NCBI GenBank assembly: GCA_900618425.1
Contig: UZAN01039997.1
Location: 4,491 to 68,490, forward strand
DNA length: 64,000 nt
From: Echinostoma caproni
Taxonomy: Eukaryota > Platyhelminthes > Trematoda > Plagiorchiida > Echinostomatidae
Reading direction: 5' to 3'
Part shown: one piece after another, positions 36,193 to 48,729 of the stretch
Layout of the letters: each line of letters opens with the position of its first letter
How positions within the stretch are numbered: the first letter of the stretch is position 1
The notes under the pieces: generated by a model
Databases searched by the model: none
What the model saw: the letters and a program-made list of their open reading frames with translations, nothing else
What the model was told of the DNA's origin: nothing
Program-made: the position numbers and the translations under genes

Positions 36193-37610
36193 GTGCACAG
36201 CCCTGACCGGCCTTGTCATCTCTATGTCACCATCAAATATCAAACCCACCACTGTCCTCCGACAGCTACAACAAATAAAGAAAGAACAAATAAAGCATCT
36301 GGTCCGGATGAACTATCACCCGTAGTACTCAAGGTATTTGGGGACACTACATTTGACATACTATCTAGCATATTCAAAAGACCTTCTGATAAGTGAAAAA
36401 ATGCCCAACCAAAATAACTCCCGTCCCCGAAAAGTATGTACCAGCCGATACCATACACGTCAGTCACGCTCAAATTATTTGAGAGAGGCTTCTTACCATG
36501 GGCTGTCACTAAGTCTGCGAAGATGGCATACATCGAAATGTAAATCGCTCTTTTCGCCCAACCCTTAATGCTATTGCTTACCTTGTCCACTGAATGCATT
36601 CGGCTCTAGAAAGGAAGTGTAAGATCGTCAGAATGGTGTTAATAGGCAACGAAAACGCATCCGGCAGCCTTCATTGATCGGTATTGCTCAACCTGATTAC
36701 CGAAAGTGATACTAATTCAAGCTTTGGAAGATTGATACGCGATTAGTAGGTAGTTCACCTGCCTGAACGGCAAGAAATCTTCTACCCACGCGGTTTATTT
36801 TGGTGTTCTGCACGGTGCGATTATTTCTCCATAATTGTTGTCAATGTTGATTGAATAATTTCACCTTCTTTCTGCATTCATTGGCTGCAAATACGTAGAC
36901 GACGCTGTGTTACGATTCGGAGCCCCCACTTCTGAAGTGACATTATAAATACAAAGCAATCTTAACGTTCCCTTTCAGTGAATGTCTCCTAATGTCAGCA
37001 TGTTATGTTTTCCCTGTTGGTCGACGAACAATGTTCAGCCTTCACAAATGGGTTTCCCACACTTTCTAACAATCATCTACGCATACCGGCATCAACAGTG
37101 ACAAAATACCTTGGAGTTGCACTATCACAATTTACCAAGGTCACTTAACAAGCGGAACACATTCCAATAATTTGGAAAGCTTTCATATCTCCTACTCCGC
37201 TTAAGGACACTTCCTGTTCCCTACAAGTCGATTGTTAGGTCTGCGAATGCGTTTATGCACCCCATTGGTTTAACTGCTTCCAACGATTTTCCTGGGCTTG
37301 CTGATAAAAGATTTTTATTAACCGGCGATATCTCTAACACATCTTCAAATGTAGTGGCATCGGTGGAGATAAACATGCAGACTATCACAGACAGATACCT
37401 ACAAGTATGTGGAACGTTTATAGCCGAAATACTCTCAGACACTCAGCATTTATCACACAACGAATTTTCAAAAGTTCTATCTACATCATCCAAACGCTCG
37501 AGGTTCAAACTACCTCTTCATGTCGCAGTTCTGTTTTGCAATATCTCGCACTCGCTGGAAAGAAAGAAGTTTCCACAGAATTAGGAATTGCTTACCTCAT
37601 TAACAAAGAT
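36193..37610 (+). mobile_element. LINE remnant B, CR1-like, truncated and broken
   Basis: Plus strand, in order: KASGPDELSPVVLKVFG (about 36292-36345, fingers), WKNAQ with a PVPEKYVP-like strand, GVLHGAIISP followed by a stop (36802-36833, motif B with Q changed to H), KYVDDAVLRFG (YVDD at 36892-36903, motif C with both aspartates), KYLGVALSQF (about 37104-37133, thumb), and a C-terminal part (HPIGLTASNDFPGLADKRFL near 37260, RSRFKLPLHVAV near 37500-37535). Many stops and frame changes make it a pseudogene. It lies just downstream of remnant A in the same orientation. The two may be separate insertions of related families, since both include RT motif regions. Confidence 0.8.
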
Positions 37611-40253
37611 AAAATCTACTAATCTCAGTTTCATTTTGCATGATTTTGTAAGTTCGCGTCCACAACTATGGTGTAAATTCTGATAATTCACTCTTCCAGG
37701 AGTATACAGCTACTGCTGACTTGACTTGGCATGATTTGAATTTTTAACATTCGTTAAAAGCATTAATTTGATCTTGAAGAACTGCCAAATGAGAAGAATA
37801 AAAGAAAACAGCACTCACGATGCAAAATATTTTAGTGCAAATTCGACAGGTATTTTTCTCAGGAAATGTGGTTTTAAAATGTCCAAGTGTTTATCCCAAC
37901 CGTCCATTATGGTGATTTGCACATTGAAAAAGATTTGCCTCATGATAAAACACAATCAAACTTTGATAGTTATTTTACTTCTATTATAAGTGATATTTCC
38001 AAACTCAGGGCATTGAATGATGCAAACATATCTGACTAGTGTACGTCTGGTGAACCGAAAATGAGATGCTACGACAATTTGATTCTGTTTAAAAATACTT
38101 TTCTCGTACTCAGGACGATTCAAGTACATCAGTGTAGTGAAACCGAGGATACATATAATTTCGGCCTCGTGGTTTGTGCAAATGGACCATAAATGCTATT
38201 TTATATTCTTGAGTTTATTTTCGGAACTGTTGGATAAAATTCACAACACACGTGACTGCATAAATTCCGGTTTATTGGTCCATAAGATAAAATAGTTATC
38301 AATGGTCCCGCAAGTATATTGTAAAGTGTAACCGGAACAGTTTCACTATATTGCCGCTAGAGATGACGCTTGGATATTTCACCACAGCAAATCAATCTCT
38401 CCGGAGCTGTGTATTGCCCAACCCTTTTGAGAACGCAATGCACATTTTTCCATTCAATTTCCCGTAGCTAAACATCTAAAGACGTATAGAAATCATACTC
38501 TCATTATCATGGTTTCTATTTAAATAACCGGTCTTTTAAGACCAACTATGAATTAGATATCGGTGGGTACAATAGAATAACGACAAGGATGCCTTTGATA
38601 GAATTAATTAACATAAAAATTTTTTCCGATTAGTAAAGCCTTTCTGGACCGAAATGAAATCATCACAAACATTTTTCAGAAAATGTTTGCAGAAAATAAA
38701 TAAAAGTTAATTGTGGAACATTTTATCACTTCCATTATGTTGCGCATTTCTAGTAGACTATGATCCGAATACCATTTGATCAGAAGCCGCAACGGAATTA
38801 AAAACTAATCGTATCGACCACACAAATCCCATTAATTGCAATCAGTATTGTATTGTACTTGCTATTTTGTATAATCATCTGTTGCATTATATCTTTTGAG
38901 ACTTCAAAACTTTCAAAAGTCACTATTCACTATATCAACATACATGTTTATTAAACTTTCCTCATTTTATAAAAAAAGATGAGACCAATTGCCACAGAGG
39001 AAATATTAAATTACGAGTCAGTCTGAAGGATGGTCTTGCGAGAAAAGTATGTTTGAATAAAATCCAGACAAATTGTCTCGTCACAGCGCTTAATCCCACT
39101 TTTCCATGAGGATGAAGTATTCAATTGCATGAATAACGCGTGCAAGAGCGCCAGGTGCTAAGGTAGGATGAAGATAATCAAATGGCGTTAATCCGCACCG
39201 GTTTTACAAGAATCCATTCACGTCACTCCTATCCAACCTGTCTGATTTTAGAGCAAATGATAACGTGTTCGGACATTCATCTTTTGATCTCAACGGAACA
39301 GGAACTGTGAATATTCAATGTCTATTTCGAACCATCGAAATATGCAGAAGGTACACCTACGCTAAGATAGAATCAAAAATGATTATTTCGTGACGAGCAA
39401 TATCAGACGTGTAATCCTCAAAGTCACAGTTGATCACCTAATCGATACGATTTCTCCGGGAGTACGTGAAAGTTAGGATGGCACATTAATTGAATGTTAC
39501 TTTTCAGTGTTGTCTGAAAATGTTAACCGTATAACTGCGGATTCCCCAGAGGGATACGCTCTAACTTGGCTCCAAACTTACTAAGAATTAAGGATATAGT
39601 TTTTGAGTCGGTCAATCATTCAGTTAGTCTGCCAATCAGTCAAACATTCACACAGTCGGTCAGGCAGCTGATTTGTTTGTCTGTCTACTACAAGCTAATG
39701 ACAATTGCTCAATTTTTACTATTTTGTCTGACAGTAAATTTCTAATACTCTATAGTTATATTGTTGTAAATTTTGAATATTACTGATGGCTGCGGGATCA
39801 GATCTGATTGTCCACATATTAGGAATGCAGTGTCACCGGACCACTCATACTCATCATACCAAACAAGAAATGATCACTTCTGACAAACGTACATCTTAAT
39901 TGCAATAACTTGGANAAGTACGTTTCTCGAAAAGAAATCAAGTGCAGTCGCTGATAAATCATTTGATTATTGGGAAATGAATGAAATAGGACCGTTTCGG
40001 AGGACCATTTTGATGCGTCAAATTTGAGCACACAACCGTATTTTTCAATCGTTTTTCATAAAAGACTAACTTTTGTCCCCATATCATGCTAAATAAGTTA
40101 CAAAGTGTTGTCCATACTACTTCTTATTCAGTGGAAATTAAGCAAAACAATTGTGTTATATATTACTATTAACACTAATATTATTGTTGTTATTAAGGTG
40201 CCCAGACGCTTTTATTAAGTGAATGACATGCAATCATCCTACTCAACTGATCA
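37611..40253. other. Non-coding stretch, nothing recognised
   Basis: Includes a degenerate GTCA/GTCGG-rich low-complexity tract at 39605-39670 and an ambiguous base at 39915. Open frames near 37768 and 39819-40031 were not recognised. Confidence 0.45.
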
Positions 40254-40545
40254 TCCGGCAGCTGATCAGGCCGCTTTTATCTTCGTTGTACACACCATAG
40301 CTCAACCCATTTTCGCGATCTTAGTGCAGGCGGAGCAACTTGCGTACTTGAGCCCTGGACTCCACGGTTATGCGTCGGTTAGAACAGTTCAAATCTGGGT
40401 TCAATCCCTGGTCGGGTTGGTGGATTTACTCTGCTGAGGAGACCAAACCAAGTCAAAACCGATGGCTAGCAATTTCCAACTTTTCAGTTCACGCGGCATT
40501 TGTTGTGTACACGACGAAACTAACCATATGATCAAACCAGTTCTT
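40254..40545 (+). repeat. SINE-H copy 4, diverged, with inverted leader
   Basis: 40254-40291 is the SINE-H leader in reverse orientation (GCAGCTGATCAGGCCGC, then TTCGTTGTAC). It is followed, from about 40340, by a plus-strand body: tRNA-like region with B box TCTGGGTTCAATCCCTGG (40394-40411), the ribozyme remnant (40428-40472) and the tail (CTTTTCAGTTCACGCGGCA, then GTACACGACGAAACT). The tRNA-like head differs in wording from the other copies, so this may be a subfamily or an element assembled from two insertions. Confidence 0.65.
40428..40472 (+). ncRNA. Hammerhead ribozyme remnant in SINE-H copy 4
   Basis: CTGAGGA at 40434-40440 stands where CTGATGA is expected. Stem II GACC-loop-AGTC is partly paired, AAAA (40455-40458) stands for GAAA, and the stem III and triplet region has drifted. 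It is recognisable only by alignment to the other copies. Confidence 0.5.
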
Positions 40546-43500
40546 CCTCTACTCTGATGCAATTGGCTGGCCCCCGAAGTATTTTATATTGGTTTGTGTT
40601 ACTATTTATTATTGTTAAACAATATTTTTTTCATAAAATAAACCTTACAATGTGATCCAACCTGCAGGTTGGATAAAAGAGGTTTTACCACACTACCGAG
40701 GTCTATTGGAGAACTTCAAACACAATCGTGCCCTCTACGGGTCCAAGTGGAGAGGAACGAATAACGCACAACGCAAAACCTGTTCCGAATATTTAGAGAT
40801 GAGACGTTGTTTATACCCCTGGTATATATTGACTGATTCTAGATTACGTATAAATAATCTGCGGGCAATATAATCTGGGAATGATGGGAACTAATGGTTG
40901 GATTTGATTTAATAAATGACCGCTATCCACGGCTCTATGCGGTATATGACTCACAAGCGGATACTCGTGTTCACATTAACGATTACGGGGATATATGCTC
41001 ATTTGGTTATCTAATCAACTGATCGAAATATATGAAAAAGAAATCAGCCTGTATACTAACCTTCGAGACCGATTTTCCCAAGAATCAGGTAAATCGCTCC
41101 GAATGAAATCTGGAGTGAAGCAAACAGTTTCCATTTCATAGCTTTCACAAGTGGATTACACTTGGGAGTTGAAAATAATAATGGCCTTTTTTATTTAAAT
41201 TATGGAAACTTCTTCAGCTTGCCCAATTCAAATGTGCACCAGCGCTAGAGCATTTTTAAGTAATATCTGTCACAGCTCGCATTTGACTTCCCTCTTCGTG
41301 CTGTGTAATATGATTTTTAAATATTTATTACGGAACATGTGAAAGTGCCTTGCTTTTATTGTTCTCGCTTTCTTGGATACTACCAAAACATATGCATACA
41401 GTCCTCGATTCTGCCTCACGAGCGTGCAAACATTTTCTGAGGATTCCGGCGCTTGCATGACTATTTTATTTCTTTTCTCTTCGAGTGACTTTCTTAGGCG
41501 AATTTTTTGTCACATCAAAGATGATAGATCACAAAAATTGATAATTAAAACTCTTTCACTTGGACTGAATAGTCACCTAAAGAACTGGGTGAGCAGTACA
41601 AATAATTAGTCAGGGAAAAAGAGTTTATTTGCATTTTATTTTTTGGTCTTTTTAGCCTCACTGTAGTAACGTCACCAATAACGAACATCTCATGTCCTTG
41701 AGTAGTGCCGACTCCTCTCATTTGTTCGTGCTCAACAAATCGGCACGCAAACAGAAGTATTCGTAGTTGGAGGATTGAAGAACACAATTTTGGGTGGCGA
41801 ATTGTGAATAGATGGAACGTCGCTGACAAGATATACCTATGCATCCGAGTATTACAAACGACCTCCTGGTGAGTTTCCTCCTTTACCAATAAGTCAAAAA
41901 TCTCCAATGACCCCACAGTGGAGTGTGCAAAGTTTTGCTGTCCATTTACTGCCTGCATTTTTTTACTCTGTAGCTCCAAGTTCACAACTGAATTGGAAAT
42001 CCGAAAGAACAAATCCATGTGATGCAATCCCTAGTTAACTTGGAGTTAGATCCGTATTTGAGACCGTTCTTTACACTTTTTACTCAACAGTGAAAGTCAC
42101 AAGTATTGAAGCACTATTGTTGTATGCAGATTTTAATCACATACTGCGTTTTCTCAAAAATTACACCATCAGTTTCATTTTCATCAATCGAGATGCCATT
42201 TTATTAGGTATAAATTTGTTCAAAAGGTCTTGCACTTTTGGTCCTGGTTTCTGTCTGACGCTGTCAGCAATATTATGATCGGAATTGATTCATGATGAAA
42301 CAACGCAAACCAGCGTTCACGATTTCAATGAAGCTTTGACCCTGAGGATGTTTATTGTTTATCTTACATCCACAGTTTCTCAACGCACAATGTGTGCTAT
42401 GAATGACAGTATAATCTAAATGTGTTATGGGTTAGTTAGTTTACCTAGTCTTACTAACTATCCACAAGATATGGCCGTGGAGAAGTGAAGATATTTACTG
42501 CGAATAACGGTGAGGATATCGATCAACTGACGTAGATACAACAAAACGTCTCATTTGGAACAGGTCATCATAATTCTCACAACCACGAAGGATAACTGAT
42601 GCGACGGCCCAGCGGTTTATGTGCATTTCGGGAGATAAATTTTAACGCCGTACTTTATGTTAACTTTTGATCGTTGTGAAAATCCGCCAGCCTCGTTCGT
42701 TTGCTCAATCCAAACAAACTACTCACAAAAGTGAACAGAACGTCATAACAGTANCAGTAGTACATTCACCCTCTCAACTAGCTCCTACAGCCAAATGGCA
42801 ACATGTTATTTGTTAAAATATCATGCAATAGTCGATAGAAATGTAAAGGTGTAAGGTGCAAAGAACTTGACATTATTTTGGTTCCTTAGGTTGCAATAAA
42901 CGCGGAAGAAAACGATTTTTGCCCCAAATACCTGTGTTTTTTAGTTTGATCTTGTGACGTCGTGAATTATTTGAGGGTTTTACTGACTGCAGCGGCTTGG
43001 ATTAACGTGCACAGTTGGAGCTAATTTTACCTTTAATTTCACATGATTTTACGACTACAGATAATCGCTTTTGCGGCAAAAAGAGGTGCGAAACGGCCAC
43101 TTTCAGAAATCCGGGTTATCATACTGTGATGGTGGAAAATAATCAAATCCATTTATAATTTTCCTTAATTCAGCCCATAAATCCTAGAAACCGTATTTCA
43201 GTAAAACAAAATGTGCTTAAAATTGGCGACATATATGGCTTGGCGTCCCGATGTAAATCACACTGCAAATTTGAATCTTGGGCTTAGCAAATTACAACGG
43301 TTATTATTTCTTGCACTCACATAATTCATATTTATCAATTTAAATCAAGGTAATTTTGAAATACTCAAATACAACTGTGGTACATTATATGACCTGCTTG
43401 ATATAGTATGTTAACCATAAAGGGACCAAAATAAGGTATGCATTTTGAACTTTATGATGAAATTAGTGTGAGGTAAAACATTGGTATACCGAAAAGATTG

Positions 43501-44457
43501 ATTTCTTATGTTAGGCTTCTCAGGCTAGGGGAATTTGTGTCAATTTACTCTATATTAAAATCAAAACGTTAATCTAATAGTGAAAGAAGGAAGAAAATTT
43601 ACTGGAAAGCATGTTATTGTGCAGCTGTTTGTCCTCAAAATTGGGTAAAACTAATGAACACTTTGAAAAGTCCCGATTGTTGGTTGAACCGTTCGCATTA
43701 CTCAATATAATGATGTAACAAAAGCGTAGTACTTTTTACTCAGTGTCTTCGTGGTTTGAAGTTTATAATCTCACATTTTGACAAGTAGTGGCTGAGAGTT
43801 ATTGCACTTCGCCTTTCAACGAGTTGCTCCATTCATTTCACGAAGAGAAATGTGGCTCTCGCTTTTGTGTTTTCAATCAAAATGTTGAAATATAAACAAT
43901 GAACGATGTGTGGTCATTTCCAGATTGGAAGAATCAAAACATTGTTTGAAAGTGTGACAGATTTCAGTTTGTGGGGAACCAGCGCCGCGTTATAGTGTTA
44001 TTTACCGGAACCGGGAATGCAGCTGGAATTCACGTTGAAACCCAACATGAATTGTTACTCGATTTGTCGTTCATACATTCCAGTTTAAAAATGAAGGTGA
44101 TTCCGCAACCTTAAACCTAGAGATTGAACAACATTTGAGTTATTTTGACGGCCGATTGGTTTACTAGAAGAAGAATAACTTGGTCATCAGATATATTTTC
44201 AGGGCTTTATCTACCGGCCAGTTATAACCTTTCATATAACACAGTGAGCGAGATATGGCTCTGAGGTAATTCCTTGTTATCGCCTAAAGATAGACCAAAT
44301 GAAAATTTGGATGCAATTATTCTTAGGTTGATTGTTAGTAATCATTTGTGAATTAGATAAGTCACAATAAAATTTAGCAGCGGCCGGTTAAATACATGAT
44401 TGTGGAAAATAAAAGCCCTCATTATTTTTGAGTGCATATTTTTTTGTTGCACACTTA
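40546..44457. other. Non-coding stretch, nothing firm
   Basis: The longest frame is a 160-codon minus-strand one at 42027-41545. A short part (VVNLELQSKKMQAVNGQQ) faintly resembles the flap region of Ty3/gypsy proteases, but there is no DTG/DSG active site, so I do not name it. One ambiguous base lies at 42754. Confidence 0.4.
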
Positions 44458-44716
44458 GGTGTGATCAAAAAGAGACTGGGAGAGCCCCATAGTAACGATA
44501 ACCTGCTTTGCAGTGATGGAAACCAGCAACCGAAGCCCTTTGACTTGGAGCGGCAAACCACATAAGGCCCTGATAGGTTAGGCGTGGTATTCAACCGGAC
44601 GACAGTATAGCTGCCTGCCGCCAAAGTCAGGTGGCGGTGGCGGAGCTTGAATCTCGGACCATTGGGTCCAAAGCACGTCGGTGACAGCGACTAAACCACT
44701 GCACCACCACCACCGT
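44458..44716 (-). repeat. tRNA-derived SINE, family SINE-B (copy 2, fuller)
   Basis: Minus strand. A-box region GGTGGTGCAGTGGTTTAGTC (44686-44705), B-box region GGTCCGAGATTCAAGCTCC (44642-44660), then a GC-richer body with a CCGCCACC/GGTGGCGG self-complementary stretch near 44622-44640 and TTGGCGGCAGGCAGC. It ends at about 44458 beside an A-rich stretch (AACAAAAAAATATGC on the minus strand). It matches the copy at 35.9 kb throughout. No ribozyme core is present. Confidence 0.82.
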
Positions 44717-47700
44717 TCCATCTGGAGAATATCGCCTCGGATCTAGGGTTCAGTCATCTTTTTACATTGAACTCCGTCGCCTGAGTGAAACAACCCCCGT
44801 ACCTCAACGGTATCCTTCTTTTCGGGGTTCACATCTGTTCTTTTTGCTACTTGTCCTTACTACTACCGGACAGGGACTTGGCGATGCGTCCAAGGTAGCC
44901 TAACGAGCCGGAGTATTTAAAATAGCACGCCTAAAATCAAACTATCCCGGATAAATGATTGTAAGCTATAACTGCGATGCTCGCAGTGGTTTAACCCATC
45001 AGTAATAGTATTATTATGGTTATTACCCATGCGTGAATCGTTTTGAGAACAGGGATAAAGTGGATTGAGGAAATTGAAATCGCCGCATGTCTGTTTCAGA
45101 TTCTTTGGGTAATGAATGTGGCACCGATCTTCCAACAGTACTTCAGACATATCACAAAATGTCAGACAACAGAAGGCAAGTTCGGTCACCACTCCAGCTC
45201 TAAACAAACACCTATAAACTGTCGATTCATGATGAAGCACTCTTCACCTTTCTACTATCTCTCTTTATCGGTTAGTGTCACCACTTATATGTAGTCTCGT
45301 TTCCTCTTACTAGCTTTCAATCTTGGATTCATTCATAAAACTGAAATTTCTAAGCGCGAAATGAGTTGTCACTGGTTTCTGCGTTTATTATCTCTAACAC
45401 ACCATACACTTTTGTTCACCTGTTAAACTAAATATCCATCAATAAAATGGAATTGTTGATAGGAATACTACAACATCGTCTGCTTTCTTTCAAAATTTCT
45501 TTAAAAGAAGAGTGATTTTTCTTGCCCTTAAAACAATGTCAAAACGGAAACAATCATTAAGAACAACGCTACCTGACAAACAAGGTCTTTCTCATTTATT
45601 CACAATACCAGACATGGACAATTGCTGAAACTGTCAGATTGATTCGAGTCAAAATTCGATTGCATGTGTGCATGTGTGAAGATGATCCCAGGTTGAAAAT
45701 TAGTTAGATAAAGTTCATTTCATCAGGGAAAGTTCAGTGCTCGCACAAATTGCTTTTGAACGCACATTGGATGATTTTTATGCGAGTAGTTACAGCCTCG
45801 GCTTCAGTCAGGTTGTCGGAACCTGACTGCGCTTCATAGCCAACTTTAAACATTTGAAATGAAGCAAAATAAAGTTATCGCATTAAATGAGTTGTCAGAC
45901 TCGGCGAGTTGCAAATATACCGCGCTTGTAGTTATCCTAATTGCTCATGTATTCAATCAAACCGGAAGTGTTTTATGAGTACGATCGAGCAATCTACCTG
46001 ATCCTGCATAAACAGTTGAATCAGTATATACTGAACGAATCGGATAAATCCTANGTCTGTTAGTGCAACACAGAAAATGGATTTGGGGTTGTCCAAACAT
46101 TAAGTAGCAAATATGGTTTACATATCGGAATAGTTCTAAAATACATTCTTCCATACGGGGATAGTCCAGTAGGTGATTTACAACTAAAACAATAACTTGG
46201 TTGATCGAGTAGTTACACCAGTGATAAGAGTGCATGATACCTCGCAACCCCTGATCAGTTTCATACCTTTTCCGTTTCACCGGTCGACTTAGACAAAAAT
46301 AGCCTTCTACTTTTGGACAGAACGAACCCACGAGGACATGGTGCATGCCAATAATGTTCAGCCGAGGATAAAAATTTCGAAATGGATTTAGATGGATTGA
46401 ACGGCGCGCAGTGAGGTTCGAAAAAAAGAAGCTCATATCAACGCAGTTGAACACTTCTGATGCACTGATTGTAAAGTAAATAATATTTTTACTGATATAT
46501 AGTTTATTTTAAGTAACATACTGGAATGATGCAATATTCTTCTGAAGCACTGAACACGTAAAATACGATGAAGTACTTTTATCCTTCCGGATAGCAGCTT
46601 CTCGGTCATGGGTTTTCTTGTTTTGGTTAAAAATGAATCAATCCTAACAACTTTGTTCATTTTATCTTTTAAAAACCAGCGGGTATTGTTTGCATTTTTA
46701 AGCTATTTTTAGTCACTCAAGTTGGGATGGGACGCTGGAAGCTGAATATTCTTTTTGATTACTTCTGTAAAGAAGGTTGGCAGTATCTAGAGGATATTAA
46801 TCATCACCACACCAATTCAGAATGTTTGATGTTTGGACCCCGTCACTGTTGTCTAACTTTCTGTTGAGTCACATACAAGCCATCTGATTGATTATTCCCT
46901 GGCATTCGTGAAAATTCTTTTTCAACCTGTACATTTAGTGAAAAGAAAGAATATGAAAATACATTTAATGAAGACAACGTGGCATAGCTTCGATAATTTG
47001 TATTCCCTTTTAGAGAAGTGAATACCTTCTGTTGATATAAACCAGTTTTCCCCAAATCCGCGCGTGGTGATCAATGGACGTAGTGATTGGTCTTACATAC
47101 ATTCCACTATTGGATCAAAAGGTAAATTAGTTTACCACAGCGATAAACTGAAAATTTAAACACAATGACATCAAAAAAATGATTTATTCTAAAGCCAATA
47201 AACTAAGGTCACCTTCGTGGTAAATTACTATAATTTCGATTGATCTTAAAAGAGGGAATCGAGTGAAACACTAATAAATTTTTATTCTATAAAGAATTTT
47301 CTTCAGATAGTACTGACCACATCCCCGTCGAATGCTAACCTCCAATTGCTGTTGTTAAGGCGCTCCGAAAATGTGTTTCCTATACCTATCATATAAAATC
47401 AATGATTTCCTCATTTCATAAATGCGTACCGGTAGTCCACCTGTGATGAAAATAGAAATTCGCCTACTTTTATTTTACTTTTCTTAATAAAACTCGTCTT
47501 GTTATCATTCATGGGACCAGTAGTGAACCGTTGTTTCAAAAGATCAAATTTCATTGCAAATTTGAAACTTCAGTATGCCCGATGAGAAATGAAACTGAGA
47601 CATGTGGTTTGGCCGATCCGAGAAAAATTGATTAAATACTCTTTCAGTCATGCGCATTAATGTGGGTAACTGTTGCCGTTTTCCAGCTGGTAATGTTTTG

Positions 47701-48519
47701 CGCTTCAAAATAAAATTGTAATATACATCTAGTTTGAGTCATTCAAGTGTTTACTAGAGCTGAAATGGAGTAAATACTTCCTAGGTAATAATACTTTTGT
47801 GTTAGTCGATCAGTCCGAAAACAGATTAGAAACCCGTTTGGAGCAAAACCAATAAACATACGTACACGCTGACGAAAGAACAATGCATTCCTTTCTTGAC
47901 GTTTGGAAATTGAAATGAGTTAAACCAGCCACAATCTTCTTTTCATAAAATGTTTCCATTTCCAACGGGGTGGAGGTGACTTAAATGTGGTATAATATAA
48001 AACAGGTCTCCCGGTTCTGATGAGCGCGCTTCGCTCCTACCTTAAGCAGCAGTTCGAACTGCAGACTGGTTATTCACATTTTACTCTTACACAGCGGTGA
48101 CCGCCAAACCCTGACATTCTGTAGGTGTGAGTACAAACTATTGGTAGTATCCTACTCAACCGTGAGGCACAAATTGATTGTTCCATAAAGTATTACGGAA
48201 CCAAGTCCAACTTTCCTAACTTCTCTCGTTAAAATTAATTTGTGCGAAACCATCCACTTAAGCTTCAGCAGTAGCGTCCTCGGGTTTACGATGAGACTCA
48301 TCAGCCGTGCGTACTATGCGTTGTCCTCGCCAGCAATCAAACCGCGTATCTAGCAGTTGAAACCCGAACCCTGAGCTATGCAATAGGATAGTTAAAAAAC
48401 TGCATGAACTAAAACATACCTGTAGTTAATGAACTACTAAAACCATGTGTTTAAGGTTTCGACAAACAATTGCTTAGCTCTTGGGAAGACGCACTTGACC
48501 TCACAATACCTGCGGTTCG
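44717..48519. other. Non-coding stretch with small structures
   Basis: Open frames at 45240-44917 (-) and 46454-45957 (-, 165 codons, one ambiguous base at 46054) were read. Neither is recognised. A perfect hairpin lies at 45805-45829. tRNA-like wording on the minus strand at 48320-48390 (TAGCTCAGGGTTCGGG, then GCGGTTTGATTGCTGG) could be another SINE head, and a GATGA-GTC-TCATC hairpin follows it at 48288-48302. Confidence 0.4.
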
Positions 48520-48729
48520 TTATTTGAGTCCTGAAAGGGGTACATAAGCATAATATGCATTGATGAAAAGTTCCAAAGGAAACGAAGCAGCTCTCTCAAG
48601 GTCCGCTTTGATTATTGAACAACTTCCTCGCAAGTCAGGATATGCATCGAGGGGTGAACAAACAAGCATCGAAGGATTGAGATCCACAGAATACACACGC
48701 ATATCATAATGTTCGTAAACTAACATTAT
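48520..48729 (-). CDS. Possible terminal coding exon, unknown protein
   Basis: On the minus strand a good acceptor (TTTCATTTATCTTTAG, AG at 48731-48730) is followed at once by an open frame of 69 codons that ends in TAA at 48520. If the acceptor is used the intron is phase 0. The peptide is balanced and protein-like: VYEHYDMRVYSVDLNPSML, then CSPLDAYPDLRGSCSIIKAD and LERAASFPLELFINAYYAYV. I cannot assign a family. No AATAAA lies immediately downstream. Upstream exons on this strand would lie beyond 48.8 kb and I could not find them. Confidence 0.45.
   Translation of the reverse strand: MMLVYEHYDMRVYSVDLNPSMLVCSPLDAYPDLRGSCSIIKADLERAASFPLELFINAYYAYVPLSGLK

Noticed and set aside
41545..42027. 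160-codon minus-strand frame with a faint retropepsin-like stretch
   Set aside because: There is no D-T/S-G active site and no neighbouring reverse transcriptase or integrase. The resemblance rests on a few residues and is not enough to name it.
45957..46454. 165-codon minus-strand frame
   Set aside because: It contains an ambiguous base, has no recognised motif and no clear splice sites. Such lengths occur by chance in 64 kb of this composition.
48010..48080. CTGATGAG near 48017 and palindrome GCAGTTCGAACTGC near 48050 as ribozyme or tRNA
   Set aside because: No GAAAC box or closing stems follow the CTGATGAG, and the B-box-like palindrome lacks a partner A box.
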